DNA from: Corallochytrium limacisporum
Taxonomy: Eukaryota > Opisthokonta
Assembly (NCBI GenBank): GCA_002811645.1
Contig: PDIP01000022.1
Location: 266,929 to 313,820, forward strand
Direction of reading: 5' to 3'
DNA length: 46,892 nt
In this document: positions 20,647 through 30,861 of the stretch, one piece after another
How positions within the stretch are numbered: the stretch's first letter is position 1
Layout of the letters: each line of letters starts with the position of its first letter
Program-made: the position numbers and the translations under genes
Notes under the pieces: generated by a model
Databases searched by the model: none
Told to the model about the DNA's origin: nothing
Seen by the model: the letters and a program-made list of their open reading frames with translations, nothing else

Positions 20647-21750
20647 TCATTGATAGCCACTCTGGCCGTAATGTTTGGGACCCGGAGACCCCAGGCCAGC
20701 GTTCTGCGGCGTCCACCCGCCGTATCTCACAGGTCCCATATTTGAGGGCATGCCGCCGTGCTGCCCGATCCCATTTAGACCACCAATACTGGTGGGTCCG
20801 CTGCCAGCGGCGTACGGATTGCCACCACTGGAGGCAATGGCAGCGGCAGCAGCGGCTGCAGCTGAGGCACTGTTGATGCCGAGTCCAAAGAGGTGGCCCA
20901 TGTATTTAGCGTCCTCAATGAAATTGTCAAAGTACTTAGCCCGCATAGCAAAGAAGGTCAGGATGGTGAGCAGAGAATCGGAACCAGCCTGGTGTTGTGG
21001 ACCGATGCGCTCAACCTTCAGTTCATCAGCAACATCCTGTAGACCTCCTTTGAGGCTCTTGCATCCGCGGACAATGAGATACTTAATGTCGTAGACGCAA
21101 GGAAAGGCCATGCTCATTATCTCAAAAAACCCTTCCTCAGCTGGTGGCATCGGCTGGTTGAGCAGCACTTGCAAGAGGTAGCCAAAGTCGTACCCTGAAT
21201 GGAAACTTACCCACTTGACATTCTCATTGCAGGACAGTCCAGACGTAGCAAGCAATTCTCCAAAGTCGAAAATGTCAATGCCTTCTGCGTCGTGACGATC
21301 AAAGTCAATGCCCGAACGTTGTAGTAACTCAATGCTATCCTGTGCGTACATGTCTGTGGCCAGTGAGAAACGGAAGTTAAATTGCCAGGTGCAGCAACCT
21401 TTCGGTAATTCTCCGTGTTCATTCGCGAAGGTAAGGCCAAGTTGAATGATTCGCAGCAGGTCAACGTTGGCCCGCAACAACTGATAATTGTACTGTTCTT
21501 TTGTGCGGAAGTTTCCCATTGGCTTCGCTACAACGCCGGGAAACTCTGTGTCCATTGCCACGTACGGATAGTTCTGTAGCACGCGGCGAATCTCCGCCAT
21601 CTCCTGCTCCAGATTGTTGGCCCATACCTCCCGAATCTCAAAGTTGCAGTCTGCATTGCTCGCCATAAAGGGGCGCATAGCCATATTTCCCATGGTCTGA
21701 CCACCCATCATGGCCTGATTCATACTCTGGTGGGCCCCTGCGCGCATCAT
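20647..21750 (-). CDS. CNOT7: CCR4-NOT deadenylase subunit CAF1/POP2 (CNOT7/8)
   Basis: 367-residue DEDD-family 3' exonuclease that shortens mRNA poly(A) tails in the CCR4-NOT complex. Catalytic residues: Asp67 and Glu69 in AMDTEFPG, Asp188 in HSGYDFGYL, and Asp258 with His253 in HQAGSDSLLT. The core spans about 38-290 and follows the eukaryotic CAF1 pattern, including EVWANNLEQEM and LLRANVDLLRIIQLGLT. The N-terminal 35 residues are Met/Gly/Gln-rich. A C-terminal extension of about 75 residues, absent from human CNOT7, has a poly-Ala run (297-304) and a Gly/Pro/Asn-rich tail that is probably disordered. The start has A at -3; a second ATG follows directly. Confidence 0.95.
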   Translation of the reverse strand: MMRAGAHQSMNQAMMGGQTMGNMAMRPFMASNADCNFEIREVWANNLEQEMAEIRRVLQNYPYVAMDTEFPGVVAKPMGNFRTKEQYNYQLLRANVDLLRIIQLGLTFANEHGELPKGCCTWQFNFRFSLATDMYAQDSIELLQRSGIDFDRHDAEGIDIFDFGELLATSGLSCNENVKWVSFHSGYDFGYLLQVLLNQPMPPAEEGFFEIMSMAFPCVYDIKYLIVRGCKSLKGGLQDVADELKVERIGPQHQAGSDSLLTILTFFAMRAKYFDNFIEDAKYMGHLFGLGINSASAAAAAAAAIASSGGNPYAAGSGPTSIGGLNGIGQHGGMPSNMGPVRYGGWTPQNAGLGSPGPKHYGQSGYQ

Positions 21751-23498
21751 TTTGACAAACTAATATATGTACAGTTTTTTGTGACTTTTTCAAAGTAAAT
21801 TAAAGACTTTGTTTTCGATAACAACTTTGCGTTCACTTTCCCATCTTGACTAAACGTGTTGATTTGGAGTACATCTGATCAGTATCATCAGTGCATATGA
21901 ATTCTACTTCATAAAGGTTTTCCTATTAGCCGCTAGGATCTCTCAAAAACCCAACGGAAACGGTAGACCCCTGTGTAGAAAGCCACCCACTCCGGCCCAA
22001 CCAAGTCGGCCCCGGTGCGCGCCGAAGCCGCGCGTTTGCCCCTTTGGTGTCAATATTCTTCCATCAATTGGTGGTGAGAGAGGCTTCGGGACTCCAGTAC
22101 TGTCAATACTGCAAAGAGACTGCTCTCCCAAAACCGGACCCCACTTGCGCTACTGCCCAGCTCTTTCTAATATACTTATATTTTACAATTACTCACTAAT
22201 CAATACATTTAAACATACTTTATAATTATACTGACATGTCTCAATACACAAACTGGGACCCCTGTTTGCCTCCCCCCCCCGGGGGGGCCCTTCGCGGCCA
22301 AGCCATCAACTTCTACCGATGGTTCTTTCAAAATGAGGCCCCTACGACTTGGGCCAGAACAAATGCACCCCGGCCCCCAGCCGCATACTTCCCCTTCTTC
22401 CTTCCCCATCTCCCCCTCCCTACTCCCCTCAGGCCGCAGCCACCTGTTTTGCACCTTCAGTTTTTCTTTCCCCGAGTATTTCCCCAGTCCTCCCCAGGTA
22501 GAAGGCGCCTCCCCTTTTTCATCAGCCGCGAGCAATGAAATGGCTCAAATCTACCTCATGGTCGCGGTCGGGTGATAGTGACCTCGCCCCGGGTCCGATT
22601 TAACAACAGAACCAAAAACAGTCACAGCCGGTCAGGAACACACGTCGTAGCACCACACATTCATTACGCAAAGGCAAAACAAAAACCGAGCGGACAGAAA
22701 GAGAGAGGCGAAAGTCCGAGGAGGGACTAAAAAACCTTTACGGTTGTGCAGCAGCCCTGCGCCACGGAACGACCCGCCTGGACCGGGCGGTGGGTGCAAT
22801 GAGCACACAGCCGAATCAGAAGAAATCTGTACAAAAAGGCCTTAAAAAAATCATGGCGCATCGTTTGGGTCTTGCGCGGGCCCCAGAGCGAACGGCCGTG
22901 CCATCTTCGGGTGATCGCGGTGTGGGGAGATGGGGAAATGGAGCCTGCGCTCTCCTGTCAAACGGACCGTCCACCGCCTGCAGTACTGAATGGACTGTGA
23001 TTTCCCATACGTCCTACACACACTTGTCGTCGTGTCTTGGCCGTTAGAGGACAAGAGAGAGCACAGAGGGGCCAAACTATCGGACGGCTGGTGGTGAGAC
23101 CCACAGTCCAATGCCCCCGTTTTTGGGGGGGGGGGCTTTGTAGCGGGGAGGGAGAGACCCATTCCGACGGGCGGGCGGACGGACTGGGTTTTGTGTTTTG
23201 CTTTCTTGTCCTGTGCAAGTCTCAGTTGGTAGACTTGGGATATCAGGTGACACTCAGTAATACGACACAATTGCACAGAACCACAGAGCAGGTTCAAAAG
23301 AGGGTGCAGTGATTGTATGCTGCAAGTTAATCGCGACTGTCGAAGTTGACATCGAGACCCGACAGACCGACTTTGGAATTTAGTTCGTTGAAAGTCTGTA
23401 GTAGTCTACGATAAAGGATGAACCAAACTCTTGAGCCCGAACAGTTTTAGGAGCGGTAGGGATTTATTTTGACTGGAGTAACACCAAGAAACGAGACC
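21751..23498. other. Divergent upstream region of CAF1 and ABCG genes
   Basis: 1.75 kb without a recognisable gene. A/T-rich DNA flanks CAF1 (21760-21920) and recurs near 22165-22235. A C9G7 palindromic run sits at 22272-22287, and a G run near 23124-23134. The ABCG leader probably covers the last few hundred bases. Confidence 0.6.
22272..22287. repeat. Poly-C/poly-G palindromic run
   Basis: Nine C followed by seven G, then CCC. It resembles the C/G junctions in the 47-bp tandem repeat near 40.7 kb. It can form a hairpin or G-quadruplex-like structure and is a place where assembly length may be unreliable. Confidence 0.75.
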
Positions 23499-26400
23499 AT
23501 GGTTGTGGCTCGCATCTTGGTGCTTATGTTTGTCGGTTTTGCGACTCTGGCATCCTCACTTGAACATAGGGATGCGGGCGTAAGTCCATACCTAGAGGAC
23601 GCAGACCACGAAAGTGTGCTTGACATGGCACCATTGACCACTGGCGCGGTTTGCAAAGATAACGGAACCTGTTATAACGGTGGTCTGTGTGTTCACGAGG
23701 CTACAGACTCAACACCAGATAAGACCTGTCATTGTCCGCTGGAGTACCAAGGAGGGGAATGCAAAGATCTGCTATGCTCACACGCGCTGGGCAAGAAGCC
23801 AGAAGAGCATATCGATCCTACTACGCTGCTTTGCAGGTGTCAAGACGGATGGTTGGGTCCCACTTGCGGTGTCTGCACGGATGACCACCTCTGCGAGATT
23901 GACCATGGTGGTGACTACAAAACAACTTGCAATAAGTCATTCCAGACCTACAGCTACCGGACTGCATTTTGTAATGTGACTACGGAGGGTGTGGCCGATG
24001 CTACCCATACTCAGACGCGCGTGCAATTGTCGTATGATTGGCGTAACAATACGTCCACCTACAAGACGGGACATTTTACCTTTTTCGCATATGATGAGAA
24101 CAAATGGAAGTCTTTATTTGCGTGCGGCTACGAGCAATGCGAGCAACAACGCGATGAGAACAAGAAGGAAGATGTTATATACAACTGCCACAACGCGCAG
24201 TGCAAACTGAACTGTGAAGTCGGCAGCTTCCGACAGTGTACCTTCCTCCTTTCGGCAATTGTTAAACAGGTTAAGGGAGATATGAATATGGTCTGCAACG
24301 ACAAGACTTTTGAATGTGATATTCATGCCAAAATTTTAGACAAATTCTTCAATGGCGTGAAATTAGATTGCAGCCCCGAAGGCAAGGACAGCCCGTTCGG
24401 TACTGGTGAATGCGTGGACGATACTTCCCAAAAGCTGCGGTTCAAGAACCTCGAACATCCTGACGTTTTTATGCTACTAGCAGCCATCGTAACCTGTTTG
24501 GTCCTTGGTGGCACGCTGGCCATATTGGTTGGTCTGTACTTCTATAGCCGAGAACTGAAGAACACTATCCTGTCCGTTGAGTACAATGATCTCGCCATGC
24601 ACGCCGAGGCCCATTCCAATGAAGTCTACCGGGTTAATCTTAGTTTCGAGAATGTCAACTACGCAATTAGTCGACGTAATATTCTGCGCAGCGTCACGGG
24701 TGTCTGTAAGAGTGGAGAAATCATGGCCATCATGGGTGCATCAGGTGCGGGCAAGAGTACTTTTATGGATATCATGGCCATGAAGTCAAAGCGCGGAAAG
24801 GTTGGCGGTGAAATTCTAGCCAATGGCTTGCCCAGAGATCGTACATTCAAGCGTCTCATTGGATTTGTGGACCAGAGTGATTCTCTGATGGGAACCCTCA
24901 CGGTGCGGGAGTCCCTCACATACTCGGCGATGTTGCGTCTCCCAGCTGTGTGGCCAACCGGACTGAAATTGAGCAGGGTTGAATGGGTCATGGAACAACT
25001 TAAGATAAGCCATATTGCGGAGTCCTACATCGGTACCACCTTCCGCAGGGGTATTAGCGGTGGTGAGAAGCGTCGTGTATCGATCGGCATGGAGCTTGTC
25101 ATTCAGCCCAGTGTTCTGTTTTGCGACGAGCCTACCTCAGGTCTTGATTCTTACAATGCTTTCGTCGTCATGGAATGTCTTCAGACTCTGGCTCGTCGCT
25201 GCGGTACCTCTGTCATTGTCACTATCCACCAGCCCCGGTCTAATATTTATCAATTGTTTGACCGGCTTATGATTCTGGCCGACGGGGATCAAGTGTATAA
25301 CGGCCTCGCGGCTGACGCCCTTGATTACTTCACAAGCATTGGCCACGAATGTCCAAGCGGGTACAATCCTGCTGATTTCTTCATCGACCTGGTAACGATG
25401 TACTCATCTGGACACGGTGTCAACGGCTTCACAACCGCGATCAGTGAGCCCTCGACACCCACCAGCCGCTTCAGCGCTGAGGATAGCTCCGATGTTGCAT
25501 TGAACTCCCTGTGGCCTGGTGCCGCTACGGTGGCTAGCAGCCGTCGCATCAATGATTTACGAGATAGTTTCGTTCAGTCGCAGGCTTATCAGCAGCTCGT
25601 TGCAGAGGTGCACATGGCCAAGGGCCAGCGTGAGTTCCGGGATCCTATGGAGCCTATTGCTCCGGCAACCAAGAACATTCGCTTCGGACGGCAGTGTATC
25701 ATTCTGTGCTACCGTGCTTTGCTGAATATTGTGAGGAACCCGTTCCTGCTCGTGGGCCATTTGTCTTTGAGCATTATTCTGGGCTTGGTTGTTGGTGGTT
25801 TCTACTATCAATTGCAGCTGGAGAACCTTGAAGCAATTCAGAACCGCATGGGCGCGTTGCTGATTATTTGTGCTTTCCTTGGCTTCGGGTCCATGAGTTC
25901 TCTGGAGATGTTCCACAGCGAGCGCGGCTTGTACATGCACGAGCGTAGCAACCGGTTCTATGGACCAAGTGCCTTCTTTGTGTCGAAGATGTTCTTTGAC
26001 CTCGTGCCGTTGAGGATGGTGCCGCCCCTCATTATGGGCACGATCTGCTACTGGATGATTGGTTTCCGACATGATACCATTGATCACTTCTTCTACTTCC
26101 TGCTCATCCTTATGCTGGTGAACGTTGCCGCAACATCGTTGTGTATGGTTATTGGTGTATCAGCAAAGCGGATGAGCATGGCGATTGAAGTTGCTGCCTT
26201 GTCATTGCTCTTCAGCCTTATGTTGACGGGCATCTTTAACAACCACAAGACCATGAATCCCTATGTAGCATGGCTGCGCTACCTCTCGTTCTTCAACTAC
26301 GGCTATGAAGCCTTGTGTGTGAATGAATTGGATGGTGTGGAGCTTAAGGGGTCAATTCTCAAGTCTGCATCTTTCCATGTCAATGCACGACTCATTCTGG

Positions 26401-26522
26401 ACCAACTTGGTCTTGAGGCAGACAATTTCTTCAAGGATCTGGCTGTCCTTGTTCTATACTCCTTTATCATGCTAACGGTTGCCTTCTTGGCACTGAAATA
26501 TTATGTGAGAGAGAGGCGGTAG
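23499..26522 (+). CDS. ABCG-family half transporter with EGF-like ectodomain (Adp1-like)
   Basis: 1007 residues from the ATG at 23499 (context GAGACCATGG); the frame is open ten codons further but only from a TTG. Order: signal peptide (about 1-20), Cys-rich EGF-like ectodomain (about 52-310; CKDNGTCYNGGLC at 52-64, CHCP, CRCQDGWLGPTCG), one membrane segment (about 324-348), cytosolic ABC domain, and six C-terminal membrane segments (about 745-1000). The ABC domain has Walker A GASGAGKST (413-421), signature ISGGEKRR (519-526) and Walker B LFCDEPTSGLD (540-550). The plan matches yeast Adp1 and related White/ABCG proteins. Half transporters work as dimers; the substrate cannot be read from sequence. 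It converges on FEN1 with 191 bp between stops. Confidence 0.9.
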   Translation: MVVARILVLMFVGFATLASSLEHRDAGVSPYLEDADHESVLDMAPLTTGAVCKDNGTCYNGGLCVHEATDSTPDKTCHCPLEYQGGECKDLLCSHALGKKPEEHIDPTTLLCRCQDGWLGPTCGVCTDDHLCEIDHGGDYKTTCNKSFQTYSYRTAFCNVTTEGVADATHTQTRVQLSYDWRNNTSTYKTGHFTFFAYDENKWKSLFACGYEQCEQQRDENKKEDVIYNCHNAQCKLNCEVGSFRQCTFLLSAIVKQVKGDMNMVCNDKTFECDIHAKILDKFFNGVKLDCSPEGKDSPFGTGECVDDTSQKLRFKNLEHPDVFMLLAAIVTCLVLGGTLAILVGLYFYSRELKNTILSVEYNDLAMHAEAHSNEVYRVNLSFENVNYAISRRNILRSVTGVCKSGEIMAIMGASGAGKSTFMDIMAMKSKRGKVGGEILANGLPRDRTFKRLIGFVDQSDSLMGTLTVRESLTYSAMLRLPAVWPTGLKLSRVEWVMEQLKISHIAESYIGTTFRRGISGGEKRRVSIGMELVIQPSVLFCDEPTSGLDSYNAFVVMECLQTLARRCGTSVIVTIHQPRSNIYQLFDRLMILADGDQVYNGLAADALDYFTSIGHECPSGYNPADFFIDLVTMYSSGHGVNGFTTAISEPSTPTSRFSAEDSSDVALNSLWPGAATVASSRRINDLRDSFVQSQAYQQLVAEVHMAKGQREFRDPMEPIAPATKNIRFGRQCIILCYRALLNIVRNPFLLVGHLSLSIILGLVVGGFYYQLQLENLEAIQNRMGALLIICAFLGFGSMSSLEMFHSERGLYMHERSNRFYGPSAFFVSKMFFDLVPLRMVPPLIMGTICYWMIGFRHDTIDHFFYFLLILMLVNVAATSLCMVIGVSAKRMSMAIEVAALSLLFSLMLTGIFNNHKTMNPYVAWLRYLSFFNYGYEALCVNELDGVELKGSILKSASFHVNARLILDQLGLEADNFFKDLAVLVLYSFIMLTVAFLALKYYVRERR

Positions 26523-26713
26523 TGCTAATTCAACCCAAGCTTGATCGAAGACCGGCTGGATCGGTACCACAAAGCAAGAATGTATCTCAAGTTTACAAAT
26601 TGACAGAGCTGTCCTGAATAAAAGCGCAACGACCCACTTCATGGGTTACGTACAACATCCCTCCCAAAAGGATTTTCATACGAAGTCTCAGCTGGTTTGG
26701 GTTAACGGCTGAC

Positions 26714-27829
26714 TTATTTCTTCTTCTTGTTCTTGTTGTTAGTTACCGGGTTCAGTACCTTGCGCTTAGCTCCAGCAGCAGGGGCCGCCTTTGGTTTGAA
26801 AAAGGAATCCAGACGTCCCTGTGTAGCCGTTCCCGCCGCCTTTGCTAGCTTCTTGGCACCGTTGCGGATACGGTCCTCGTTGAAGCCTTTCTGCTTGACC
26901 ATATAATTCACCAGCCCTTCCTCATCCGGCGGGTTCCACTTGACCTCCACTGTCTTTGGGTCGGTCACCTCAGGCTCTTTGAACAAACGCCGAGCCTCAT
27001 CGTACGGATAATCCTCTGGAATCTTGTACTTGTTCGTGTCCAGGTTTGCAAGCACCTTGTCAAGCGATTTGTGTTCCCGAAGCATGTTCAGCGCCCGGTG
27101 AGGCCCAATGCCCTTGATCGTGTCGCAGTAGTCACAGCCCAGCAGTATACACAGGTCTACGAATTGATCCATGTCCATATCGAGCTCTCTAAGCGCCACA
27201 TCGAGTTTGAATTCCTTAATCGGCATCTTGCGCTGTTCACTAAAGGTCAGATGACGGAGCAGAACAGAAGTACCAAAAGTTAGGGCGTCCATATCCTCCG
27301 ATCCCGTCGCAAAGACTTTGCCTTCCTTGGCTAGAACGGCACACTGCGCCTCAGCCTCACAAGGGGCCACCATGAAGGGAATGCCCATGAGCTTTAACAG
27401 CTCCTGGCATTCCGTACTGTGCTCCTTAGTGGCGCGCACTAACCGCCGCTGGAACTTCTCAACATCCTCCGCCGTACCAGCCTCGCGGGCCTCGTTTAGC
27501 TTTTCCTTTGCTTCGTTTCGGCGCGCACTCCGCTTAGCCAATTCCCCGGATTTCAAACGAGGCGGACTGCCGTCAAATACATAAAATGGTTTGATACCGT
27601 TCTCAACCATACGAATCGTTCTGTAAAACATACCCATCAGATGGCTGGTGGTTTCACCGGCGTCGTTGGTGAGCACATTACCATCCGATCGTACAGCTAT
27701 TAAGAACTGGTAGATGCTCATACTGGCATCTATGGCCACTTTGCGGCCAAAGAAGTTCTTGATCATGCTCTCACTGACGCTACCCGGAGCATTGTCACCG
27801 AGTAGCTTGGCAAGGCCGTGGATTCCCAT
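26714..27829 (-). CDS. FEN1: Flap endonuclease 1
   Basis: 371 residues starting [13 protein letters not shown]1 needs Gly2 near its N-terminus for the active site, so the ATG at 27829 is correct; the longer frame to 27862 begins with TTG. All seven metal-binding acids are present and fall at the human numbers: Asp34, Asp86, Glu158, Glu160, Asp179, Asp181 and Asp233. The PCNA-binding box QGRLDSFF occupies 337-344, also as in human FEN1. The tail ends in a Lys-rich nuclear signal. The enzyme removes 5' flaps in Okazaki-fragment maturation and long-patch base excision repair. An E2F-like nonamer lies about 240 bp upstream, consistent with S-phase expression alongside MCM3. Confidence 0.98.
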   Translation of the reverse strand: MGIHGLAKLLGDNAPGSVSESMIKNFFGRKVAIDASMSIYQFLIAVRSDGNVLTNDAGETTSHLMGMFYRTIRMVENGIKPFYVFDGSPPRLKSGELAKRSARRNEAKEKLNEAREAGTAEDVEKFQRRLVRATKEHSTECQELLKLMGIPFMVAPCEAEAQCAVLAKEGKVFATGSEDMDALTFGTSVLLRHLTFSEQRKMPIKEFKLDVALRELDMDMDQFVDLCILLGCDYCDTIKGIGPHRALNMLREHKSLDKVLANLDTNKYKIPEDYPYDEARRLFKEPEVTDPKTVEVKWNPPDEEGLVNYMVKQKGFNEDRIRNGAKKLAKAAGTATQGRLDSFFKPKAAPAAGAKRKVLNPVTNNKNKKKK

Positions 27830-28268
27830 GGCTATTTTCCTCTTGTGAAAAAGTCTAGTCAACTGCTCTCACAGCTCTGAACACGTAACGGGATTACCCC
27901 CAAGGAGTTTGAGACCCAATCAAATAGCTCACTAGGTGTCTCAGCCCAGGATCTCTTTTCTTGCTTTCCGTGGCCCGTCTGTGTGCTAAGGACGCGGGAG
28001 ACACACTTGACCAGGAACAGTGCGGGGGTCCCTTCGGGCAAAAAGCCACGGCGAAAAGAAAGAGATGGCGCGAAAACTCTCTCTTCCCCCCCCCCCTCCC
28101 CTTCCCATGGTAAGCAATAAATGGGGGATCCATTTCCGAGGCTAGGCTTTGCACTGCTTCTAATCTCCATCCTCTTCGTGGTATCGGTGTACCAACTTAC
28201 TAGTGATATCTATTAAAATACAAGGCGTTGAGCATGCCGCTACAAATACTTAATAAACTTCGACGACT
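27830..28268. other. FEN1 upstream region
   Basis: 439 bp between FEN1 and the 3' end of the dioxygenase-like gene on the same strand. It contains the E2F-like nonamer at 28067-28076 and a ten-C run near 28087-28098. No gene is seen. Confidence 0.65.
28067..28076 (-). promoter_or_regulatory. E2F-like site upstream of FEN1
   Basis: In FEN1 orientation it reads TTTTCGCGCC, about 240 bp before the ATG. It is the same nonamer as at the RB, MCM3 and PIBF1 upstream sites. FEN1 is a known E2F target in animals. Confidence 0.55.
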
Positions 28269-30122
28269 TTACCATGCGTCTTGGACGTAGATGGGTTTGA
28301 TGTCTTTAGCAGTCAAGACATGCTCGTCTGGGTTGGGCACCGTCTTCTGGTCAAGCGGCGTCAGTTCAGGGATGATGGTCGGCAGGCTAACAGTGCGTAA
28401 GTCCACAACCTCATTCTTGCCGGCGACACCGCGGTCATAGAAACCATCCCACTTATACAAGGGTAGCTCACGGGCCCAGAAATTAATCAAAAGCGTAATG
28501 CGCTGACCACGAACACCCTGGCCACCTTCCTCAAGATCCTCTGGGAAGCCTGGCAGGACACCATGATACAAAGAACCGCGGAAAAGCACAAACCGATTGT
28601 CCTGAGCACTTACCATGTATGCCCCGTGCGGGGTTTCTGCCTCATTTTTAAAATCCCGATGGCTGTCCCACTCGGTAACAATGGTTTGACCGCCAACGTC
28701 ACCTTCTACGAAGGTTACACTGCTCCAGATTGGATGGTACGTAGTGCCCCCATCGTTGGTCTCCTCATCGACGTCAAAGTGAAGAGGATGACCAGACATA
28801 ACCTTCATCTTGCGATGGCGCGGACGCTTGTGTACCCACCACTCAATACCCATGATTTTGTCCCGCACATCGGGTTCCATGTACGCCATCATCTGCTCGG
28901 CCAGCTGGTGCACGAGGTTTCGACCCTTTTCACCAGGCTTCGGGAACGGCTTGTGAGCGTAGAAGGCTGTTGCACCACCATTGCGCTGGTAGTACCGTGT
29001 TACATTCCAGAAGCTGCTGTCATCTCCGAAGGCTTTGAGCATCCCGTGGGCCAATGTCTCCGGCTGCGCACCGTCAAAAATACGAACGGGGTCATTGCCT
29101 TCACCGTAGCGCTTGGCTGGTGTCCTATGCGGTCCAATGACTTCATTGCTTGGTTCGTTATAGCCGTACTTCGCAACAGAGGCTTTGAAGGGCTGGTTAA
29201 TGTGAGAATAGAATCCGAAAATTACCATGGCTTCCTCGCGCTTGCCCATAGCAGCGAGTACAGCAGCAAAGTCGTAGAGCATCATTATGTATGGTTGCGA
29301 GGACCGCTTGGGGTCGTTGGAGTCCGTGTTCTGTACAATGTTCACGTAGTGTTTGTAACTGTTCTCGAAGTCGCCAAGCCACAGTCCGTAGATCTCCGCA
29401 GCCAATCTGTTCAGCTTGTATGAGTTCTGCTGGCCCCGAGCGCTCATGGCCTGAAACAAAGGGCGGATGGTATGGGCAAGATCGTCAGGGTGACTTGCAA
29501 TGACCATGTTGATCCACTCTGCCACATCGTTCTCGTTCTCAGGGTTCCGCTTGGCAAGATCTGCCAAGATAGCCTCATGATCCTCAATCCGCCCCTCGTG
29601 TTCCGCAATCGTTGCCAACAAGTAACGCTTAACTCGGTCATCCTCACTATCCTCGGCAAGCAAGTGTCCTGCAATACCCTTGGCCTTGCGGATGGCCTCC
29701 TCCGGTGTCTGCTCGAACACTTCTGCCAAGTACAATTCGTAGGCAGCTTCTGCGATAGTCATACCATCAGATATGTACTGACGATCAGAATCTTGCAACA
29801 CCGCAGCCTCTGGGCTGGACAGAGCTAGATCATGCTTTTGTTGAATCTTCTTGTACTGCCTACCCTCCCAACCCTTATCCAGACCGCGGAGGAGCTCCAT
29901 GCTCTCACCACGCTGTTTGGCATAGTACACAATCCCAAAGATGGCCAAACCAGCTAGGAACGAGAACATCAGCATCAAGGTGCCTGTACGATCAGTACGA
30001 GGCGGTGGCCCTGCATCATCTTTTGCCTTGCTGGATCCGTTAGAAGTTGCTCTGTTGCCACCGTCTTGCGCACCGTACAGGGCCGAACCCTTGCCTGGTC
30101 TACGCACGGCTGTAGTGACCAT
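28269..30122 (-). CDS. Membrane-anchored 2-oxoglutarate/Fe(II) dioxygenase-like protein
   Basis: 617 residues from the ATG at 30122 (A at -3); the open frame reaches 30128 only through a TTG. One hydrophobic segment (about 49-68) after a basic, Gly/Ser-rich N-terminus suggests a type II membrane protein. A helical, repeat-like region (about 120-310) could be TPR-like. The C-terminal part (about 420-550) has the pattern of a double-stranded beta-helix dioxygenase: HxD in HPLHFDVD (His448, Asp450), a distal His520 in SLYHGVLPG, and Arg541 in GQRITLLINFW as the likely 2-oxoglutarate anchor. Its substrate is unknown. Prolyl or aspartyl hydroxylases of the secretory pathway have a comparable membrane plan, but I cannot assign a family. 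It shares a 739-bp divergent region with the SGLT gene. Confidence 0.65.
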   Translation of the reverse strand: MVTTAVRRPGKGSALYGAQDGGNRATSNGSSKAKDDAGPPPRTDRTGTLMLMFSFLAGLAIFGIVYYAKQRGESMELLRGLDKGWEGRQYKKIQQKHDLALSSPEAAVLQDSDRQYISDGMTIAEAAYELYLAEVFEQTPEEAIRKAKGIAGHLLAEDSEDDRVKRYLLATIAEHEGRIEDHEAILADLAKRNPENENDVAEWINMVIASHPDDLAHTIRPLFQAMSARGQQNSYKLNRLAAEIYGLWLGDFENSYKHYVNIVQNTDSNDPKRSSQPYIMMLYDFAAVLAAMGKREEAMVIFGFYSHINQPFKASVAKYGYNEPSNEVIGPHRTPAKRYGEGNDPVRIFDGAQPETLAHGMLKAFGDDSSFWNVTRYYQRNGGATAFYAHKPFPKPGEKGRNLVHQLAEQMMAYMEPDVRDKIMGIEWWVHKRPRHRKMKVMSGHPLHFDVDEETNDGGTTYHPIWSSVTFVEGDVGGQTIVTEWDSHRDFKNEAETPHGAYMVSAQDNRFVLFRGSLYHGVLPGFPEDLEEGGQGVRGQRITLLINFWARELPLYKWDGFYDRGVAGKNEVVDLRTVSLPTIIPELTPLDQKTVPNPDEHVLTAKDIKPIYVQDAW

Positions 30123-30861
30123 GATCAAAACCCAAACTATGCTTCTGATACGACTTCATTGGTTAGTTCACCACTGGGTCAAGGACTAGTTGGCGTGATC
30201 CCACAGTTGCTTCATTCATCAGGTTTGGCGATGGGTCTCATGTACCTCTCCATGGATCTCTCAGATCCCCAGCAGTGTCCCATCAGCAGACCCCTTCTCA
30301 CCTCGTCATCCCCGTCCAAGGTCTGGTCGGTGGACCCGCCTGTGTTATCTTCGGCCCTTCAAACATTCCGAAGCGCAGTACATTTTCTGGGGGAAATCAG
30401 TCCCTGAGTCTCCCGAAACCCATCCGTTTGTTGTTGCGCTCGAATGAGTTCCCGCAGGCTCCTCCACTATGCCCCCATTGTTTCACTATGAAATGAGCTT
30501 TCCCTACGATGGACCATTTTGGGATGGACAGCTTTCCAGGCCATCACCCAAGGATGGACGTAACGGGGCCTATTTTCAAACCCGTCCCGCTTCGTTGCTC
30601 AGTCTCCCAGTCGGAGATGGCTCCCCTTGCTTTATACACTCCGTGGTAGTACTGGGCCCATCCGCAGCACACTGTCGACCCTACGCGCCGACAATGCAGA
30701 TTGTTATCGTATTTTAGAGATTTCAGTAACCAATACGGCAGCCGGCCAAGTACGATCAACACAATGGGACGTTAGAAGGACTCAATACCTACATGTGACA
30801 AGATGAATAACATAAAGTAGATCATTTAGACGGCAACGAATTCATGGAGTAAGCACTTACT
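30123..30861. other. Divergent upstream region of dioxygenase-like and SGLT genes
   Basis: 739 bp holding both 5' regions. Composition is balanced, without the C/G runs seen elsewhere. I see no gene and no E2F-like box. Confidence 0.6.

Noticed and set aside
11253-22997. Shared 15-mer GTACTGAATGGACTG at 11253-11267 and 22983-22997
   Set aside because: About one such chance match is expected among all position pairs in a window of this size, and the flanks do not align.
27830-27862. 11-residue N-terminal extension of FEN1
   Set aside because: It begins with TTG. FEN1 function requires the MGI N-terminus, which is at 27829.
28563-29423. 286-codon frame opposite the dioxygenase-like gene
   Set aside because: Antisense to a longer frame with a membrane segment and metal-site motifs. 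It has no domain and no ordered features of its own.
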